Positions 50,449-53,936 of a stretch of 53,936 bases of DNA are shown here, in pieces. The stretch spans positions 1-53,936 of the forward strand of contig CASFXV010000010.1 of the NCBI GenBank assembly GCA_949298795.1. The letters are read 5' to 3'. The notes beneath the pieces are model-generated. The model did not search any database, had not been told where the DNA came from, and saw nothing but the letters and a program-made list of their open reading frames with translations. The first letter of the stretch is position 1. Each line of letters opens with the position of its first letter. This DNA is from an uncultured bacterium. Lineage in GTDB: Bacteria > Elusimicrobiota > Elusimicrobia > Elusimicrobiales > Elusimicrobiaceae. The translations under genes and the position numbers were made by a program.

Positions 50449-50477
50449 TTGACAATATTTATAGCAATATATAAAAT
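50449..50477 (+). promoter_or_regulatory. Promoter of adhE
   Basis: Consensus TTGACA (50449-50454), a 17-bp spacer, TAAAAT (50472-50477). The leader is about 55 nt and carries AAGGAG. Confidence 0.65.
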
Positions 50478-50539
50478 ATAGATATAAAAATATCCAGTAA
50501 AGTTTAAAACAGGATATTTTGACAAGGAGAAACCAAATT

Positions 50540-53182
50540 ATGGCGGAAAAGAAACAAACCGCGCCGGCCCAAGCCACAGCCGAAGAATTGTCCATGTTGG
50601 ACAAAATAGTAGACAAAGTGAAAGCGGCCCAGCGCATTTATGCAACTTACACGCAAGAACAAGTAGACAAAATTTTCCGGGCCGCGGCTATCGCCGCCGC
50701 GCAGCACCGCATTCCGTTATCTAAAATGGCCGTGGAAGAAACCGGCATGGGGGTAATGGAAGACAAAGTAATTAAAAACCAATTTGCTTCTGAATACATT
50801 TACAACCAATATAAAGACACAAAAACCTGCGGGGTACTGTCTGACGATGACGCTTTTGGCTACCGCCAAGTGGCGGAGCCTATTGGCGTTATAGCGGGCG
50901 TAATTCCTACCACCAACCCCACTTCCACCGCCATTTTTAAAAGCTTATTGGCGCTTAAAACCCGCAACGGGATTGTATTTTCCCCCCATCCGCGGGCTAA
51001 AAAATGCACCATTGAAGCCGCCCGCCTGGTATTGGAAGCGGCCGTAGCGGCCGGCGCGCCGGAAGGAATTATCGGCTGGATAGAAAACCCCACCATGGCG
51101 CTTTCCAACGCGTTAATGCACCACCCGCACATCAATTTAATTTTGGCTACCGGCGGCCCGGGCATGGTAAAAGCGGCCTATTCTTCCGGTAAGCCGGCCA
51201 TCGGCGTAGGGGCGGGCAACACCCCGGCCGTTATTGACGCCACCGCCAATATTAAAATGGCCGTCAGCTCCATTATCATGAGCAAAACCTTTGACAACGG
51301 CATGATTTGCGCCAGTGAGCAATCCGTAGTGGCGGAAGACGCGGTTTATGATAAAGTAAAGCAGGAATTTATCACCCGCGGCTGCCATTTTGTAACCGGT
51401 AAAGACCGCAAAAAACTGGCTGAAACCATTGTGGTAAACGGGAAATTAAACTCCGCCATTGTGGGCCAAAGCGCGGAAAAAATCGCCCAAATGGCCGGGA
51501 TTAAAGTGCCCGCCGGGACAAAAATCTTAATTGCGGAAGCCTCCGCCGTAAATGACGAAGAAGTATTCGCCCGGGAAAAACTTTCCCCCGTATTGGGCTT
51601 TTACCGCGCCAAAGATTTTAAACACGCCGTAGACTTGGCACGGGACTTAATCCTGTACGGAGGCGCCGGCCACACTTCCGTTTTGTATACCGACGAAGCC
51701 AACGAAGAACATATTGATATGTTTAAAGACATGCCCACCGCACGAACGCTTATCAATATTCCGTCTTCCCAGGGCGCCATTGGGGACGTGTACAACTTTA
51801 AATTGGCCCCTTCCCTTACCTTGGGCTGCGGCTCTTGGGGTGGGAACTCTGTCAGCGAAAATATTGGAGTCAAACACCTTATGAACGTAAAATCCGTGGC
51901 GGAACGCCGCGAAAATATGTACTGGTATAAAGTACCTTCCAAAATTTATTTTAAACGCGGCGCACTCTCCCAAGCTATGGCGGAATTAAAAGACAAACAG
52001 CGCGCCTACATCATTACCGATAAAACCATGGAACAGCTGGGCCATGTACGCGCCGTGGCGGACGTGTTGGAAAGCCAGAACATCAAATTCCGCGTGTTTT
52101 CCAACGTATTGCCGGACCCGAACATCTCCAACGTGGAAGAAGCGCTGGCAATTGCCAATTCCTGGCAGCCGGATTTAATCATCGCCCTGGGCGGCGGAAG
52201 CGCCATTGACGAAGGCAAAATGGTGTGGTTAATGTATGAAAACCCGGACACCAGCTTTGAAGACATCGCCATGCGCTTTATGGACATCCGCAAACGCATT
52301 TACGCGGCCCCGCCGCTTGGCAAGAAAGCTACCATGGTGGCTATCCCCACTACCTCCGGCACCGGTTCTGAAGTGACCCCGTTCACCATCATCACCGATG
52401 AAAAAACCGGCACCAAATACGCCATTACCGACTATGCCTTAACCCCCGATATGGCCATTATTGACCCGGAATTTGTATTGGGTATGCCTAAGAGCCTGAC
52501 GGCTTTCTCCGGCTTGGACGTACTGACCCACGCCATTGAAGCCTACACCTCCGTATACGCCACCAACTTTACGGACGGCCAAGCTTTGGAAGCCATGCGC
52601 TTAGTGTTTAAATATTTGGAAAAATCCTACAACCTGGGCGCCAAAGACATCAACGCGCGTGAAAAAATGCACTACGCCGCCACCATTGCCGGCATGGCGT
52701 TTGCCAACGCGTTCCTGGGGCTTTCCCACTCCATGGCGCACAAACTGGGGGCCATGTACCACGTTCCGCACGGGTTGGCCAACGCGCTGTTGCTCTCCTA
52801 CGTAATTGAGTTCAACGCTACGGATAAACCCACCAAACAGGGCTTGTTCCCGCAGTACAAATATCCGTTTGTAAAGGGACGTTACGGCAAAATTGTGGAC
52901 TTTTTGCTCCCCCACAACAACCTGGGCGATGACAAAGACGCCAAAGTGCAGAAACTCATTGATATGGTGGAAGACTTGAAACACAAGCTCAATATCCCCC
53001 GCTCTATCAAAGAATACGGCATACCGGAAAAGGAATTCTTGGACAACTTGGATAAACTTTCCGAACTGGCCTTTGACGACCAGTGCACCGGCGGAAACGC
53101 CCGCTATCCGTTAATCAGCGAAATTAAAGAGCTGTATTTGAAAGCTTACTACGGCGAACCCGTAAAACACAAAGCCAAATAA
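50540..53182 (+). CDS. adhE: Bifunctional aldehyde-alcohol dehydrogenase
   Basis: 880 residues from the ATG at 50540, with AAGGAG 9 bp upstream. The N-terminal CoA-acylating aldehyde dehydrogenase (~1-440) has PTTNPTSTAIFKSLLALKTR and the catalytic Cys in DNGMICASEQSVV. The C-terminal iron alcohol dehydrogenase (~460-870) has ALGGGSAIDEGKMVW, TTSGTGSEVTPF and iron-binding His in LSHSMAHKLG and HVPHGLANA. It turns acetyl-CoA into ethanol while reoxidising two NADH and forms spirosomes in known cases. It is divergent from rex. A strong terminator follows. Confidence 0.96.
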   Translation: MAEKKQTAPAQATAEELSMLDKIVDKVKAAQRIYATYTQEQVDKIFRAAAIAAAQHRIPLSKMAVEETGMGVMEDKVIKNQFASEYIYNQYKDTKTCGVLSDDDAFGYRQVAEPIGVIAGVIPTTNPTSTAIFKSLLALKTRNGIVFSPHPRAKKCTIEAARLVLEAAVAAGAPEGIIGWIENPTMALSNALMHHPHINLILATGGPGMVKAAYSSGKPAIGVGAGNTPAVIDATANIKMAVSSIIMSKTFDNGMICASEQSVVAEDAVYDKVKQEFITRGCHFVTGKDRKKLAETIVVNGKLNSAIVGQSAEKIAQMAGIKVPAGTKILIAEASAVNDEEVFAREKLSPVLGFYRAKDFKHAVDLARDLILYGGAGHTSVLYTDEANEEHIDMFKDMPTARTLINIPSSQGAIGDVYNFKLAPSLTLGCGSWGGNSVSENIGVKHLMNVKSVAERRENMYWYKVPSKIYFKRGALSQAMAELKDKQRAYIITDKTMEQLGHVRAVADVLESQNIKFRVFSNVLPDPNISNVEEALAIANSWQPDLIIALGGGSAIDEGKMVWLMYENPDTSFEDIAMRFMDIRKRIYAAPPLGKKATMVAIPTTSGTGSEVTPFTIITDEKTGTKYAITDYALTPDMAIIDPEFVLGMPKSLTAFSGLDVLTHAIEAYTSVYATNFTDGQALEAMRLVFKYLEKSYNLGAKDINAREKMHYAATIAGMAFANAFLGLSHSMAHKLGAMYHVPHGLANALLLSYVIEFNATDKPTKQGLFPQYKYPFVKGRYGKIVDFLLPHNNLGDDKDAKVQKLIDMVEDLKHKLNIPRSIKEYGIPEKEFLDNLDKLSELAFDDQCTGGNARYPLISEIKELYLKAYYGEPVKHKAK

Positions 53183-53195
53183 GCTTTACAAACCA

Positions 53196-53225
53196 AACCC
53201 CGGGGCTAAAGCCCCGGGGTTTTTT
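53196..53225 (+). terminator. Terminator after adhE
   Basis: AACCCCGGGGC pairs with GCCCCGGGGTT around TAAA, followed by a T run. Confidence 0.95.
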
Positions 53226-53583
53226 ATGCTATAAATAATATTTATTATTCCAAAAGAGCAAACCTCTGCCTCGGCTTAGGCCGCTGCAACCAAAGAATGG
53301 GGCAAATAGCAGCGAATAAAAACAGGTTGCCAGCTGCCGCCTAATAGGGGGAGCGTAGAGCAGGCATTTCCCACTTATCATTCATCTTATTGCATACGTC
53401 TTCCTAGCAAAGGTCATTTCTACTAAAACAATACCCAATCAAATTCACTTCTCCGTAATTATGAAAGGCCTTTTAAACCACATAACAGACGGAAAATTTA
53501 TACATTAAACACAATAGTATAAAGTATCTTAAATTAAAACTTATTTACATTGCCCGAAAATACAGAGAAACAGCCTACTCCTT
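53226..53583. other. Stretch of about 360 bp without a recognisable gene
   Basis: No frame is open for long on either strand, and base composition drifts to AT-rich after 53390. No tRNA, known RNA or strong hairpin was found. On the minus strand, about 53341-53476, a frame broken by stops reads plausibly protein-like (NYGEVNLIGYCFSRNDLC, then NKMNDKWEMPALRSPY). It could be a decayed gene, but I cannot identify it. Confidence 0.4.
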
Positions 53584-53613
53584 AAATAAAAATCCCCGGG
53601 TGTAAGCCCGGGG
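53584..53613 (-). terminator. Second of two tandem minus-strand terminators
   Basis: CCCCGGG (53594-53600) pairs with CCCGGGG (53607-53613). The minus strand then reads ATTTTTATTT. Confidence 0.75.
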
Positions 53614-53634
53614 TTCATTGTGAGTGATGTTTAC

Positions 53635-53666
53635 AAAAACCCCCGGAAAAACCGGGGGATTTTTAA
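53635..53666 (-). terminator. First of two tandem terminators, after the coiled-coil gene
   Basis: CCCCCGG (53640-53646) pairs with CCGGGGG (53652-53658), with T tracts on both strands. It lies about 30 bp past the coiled-coil stop codon. Confidence 0.85.
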
Positions 53667-53696
53667 ACGCTGTTATAGAGAAGAAGTATAATACAC

Positions 53697-53936
53697 TTAG
53701 TCTATTATAGAATAATTAGGGTTTGTTTTACCGTTTTCCAGCGTCTGACGTATTGTCCGCCGGTTTCCCATCCCTTTCTTCTCCATTTGCAATATCCCAG
53801 AGGATTCCTCTGCCCTTAAAAACTTCAGCTCCTCATCTATACTCCTTACCTGCGCCAGCTTCTGCTGCGTCATTTCCCCGCTTCTGGTTATCTGCACACG
53901 CTGCGCCTCTAACGCTTCTATGCGCTTGCCTATATC
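53697..53936 (-). CDS. C-terminal end of a coiled-coil protein (cut by window edge)
   Basis: The frame is open from the window edge (53936) to a stop at 53697, giving 79 residues. The visible part starts DIGKRIEALEAQRVQITRSG and continues with heptad-like, charged sequence (LAQVRSIDEELKFLRAEE) to the end NPNYSIID. The in-frame GTG at 53897 is unlikely to be the start because coding text continues upstream of it. No domain beyond the coiled coil is visible. Two tandem terminators follow, suggesting a well-expressed unit. Confidence 0.65.
   Translation of the reverse strand, partial: DIGKRIEALEAQRVQITRSGEMTQQKLAQVRSIDEELKFLRAEESSGILQMEKKGMGNRRTIRQTLENGKTNPNYSIID

Noticed and set aside
50401..50540. 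Classical Rex operator TTGTGAAnnnnTTCACAA
   Set aside because: No match found in the rex-adhE spacer; only other palindromes are present.
53540..53620. Mini-ORF MNPGLTPGDFYL... on the minus strand
   Set aside because: It starts inside a terminator hairpin and has no ribosome binding site.
1..53936. CRISPR array, insertion sequence, prophage or restriction system
   Set aside because: No regularly spaced repeats, transposase, integrase or Cas-like proteins seen in any frame.

Overview
The window is about 54 kb of a mid-GC bacterial chromosome, densely packed on both strands, with no phage, insertion sequence, CRISPR array or rRNA that I can see. The cell looks like a diderm, fermentative gut or host-associated anaerobe: exported glycosidases, lipoproteins, an alpha-2-macroglobulin-like giant, a type IV pilin-like protein, a complete GlcNAc PTS route, ATP-type PEP carboxykinase, and a Rex/AdhE ethanol module. 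The pilin style and overall content fit Elusimicrobiota (an Elusimicrobium-like gut lineage). That placement is inference from gene content, not from a search.

Layout. 1-5.7 kb: start of a secreted protein (minus strand), then an exported GH3 NagZ-like hexosaminidase, a GHL10/DUF187 lipoprotein, a D-2-hydroxyacid dehydrogenase, a Sel1-like membrane protein and an SplB-like radical SAM protein. 5.8-15.3 kb (minus strand): PTS EIIBC of the glucose/MurNAc family coupled to a beta-carbonic anhydrase, a secreted protein of unknown family, a one-domain SWIB protein, an aminotransferase-pckA pair, and a DUF2157-DUF4401-GDYXXLXY-mrp operon. 15.3-19 kb: tandem membrane-anchored alpha/beta hydrolases, tRNA-Ser(CGA), a MATE transporter. 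19-23.3 kb: fmt, a PASTA protein, rpe, then rpsP-khpA-trmD-rplS without rimM. 23.5-27.1 kb: three tandem, divergent paralogues of an unrecognised secreted family. 27.1-32.2 kb: rnhB, yraN, purine nucleoside phosphorylase, a flippase, a lipoprotein and a WecA/MraY-type phosphosugar transferase. 32.2-36.8 kb: remnant of a FAD-dependent amine oxidoreductase, a NadD-YqeK fusion, a LytR_C protein, RsfS with a histone H1-like tail, argS. 36.9-42.8 kb: the 1982-residue A2M protein. 42.9-48.9 kb: nag operon (EIIA-HPr-EI fusion, NagE EIICB, NagB, NagA). 49-53.9 kb: pilin, rex, adhE, an apparently gene-free stretch, and the end of a coiled-coil protein.

How the parts fit. NagZ and possibly the GHL10 protein would act on cell-wall sugars outside the cytoplasm. 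NagE imports GlcNAc, and the EIIBC at 5.8 kb, which has no EIIA of its own, could be fed by the EIIA in the EIIA-HPr-EI fusion. NagA and NagB deliver fructose-6-phosphate. The aminotransferase and PEPCK link aspartate and oxaloacetate to PEP, the PTS phosphoryl donor. AdhE with Rex balances NADH.

The most unusual signals are regulatory: two nearly identical promoters whose -35/-10 spacer contains a run of exactly twelve T (one before the partial secreted gene, one before the pilin), a palindrome carrying the -35 boxes of two divergent promoters, and a group of genes with no Shine-Dalgarno whose -10-like box sits 6-9 bp before the start codon, suggesting leaderless mRNAs. The secreted three-paralogue family and the H1-tailed RsfS are the best candidates for undescribed protein biology.
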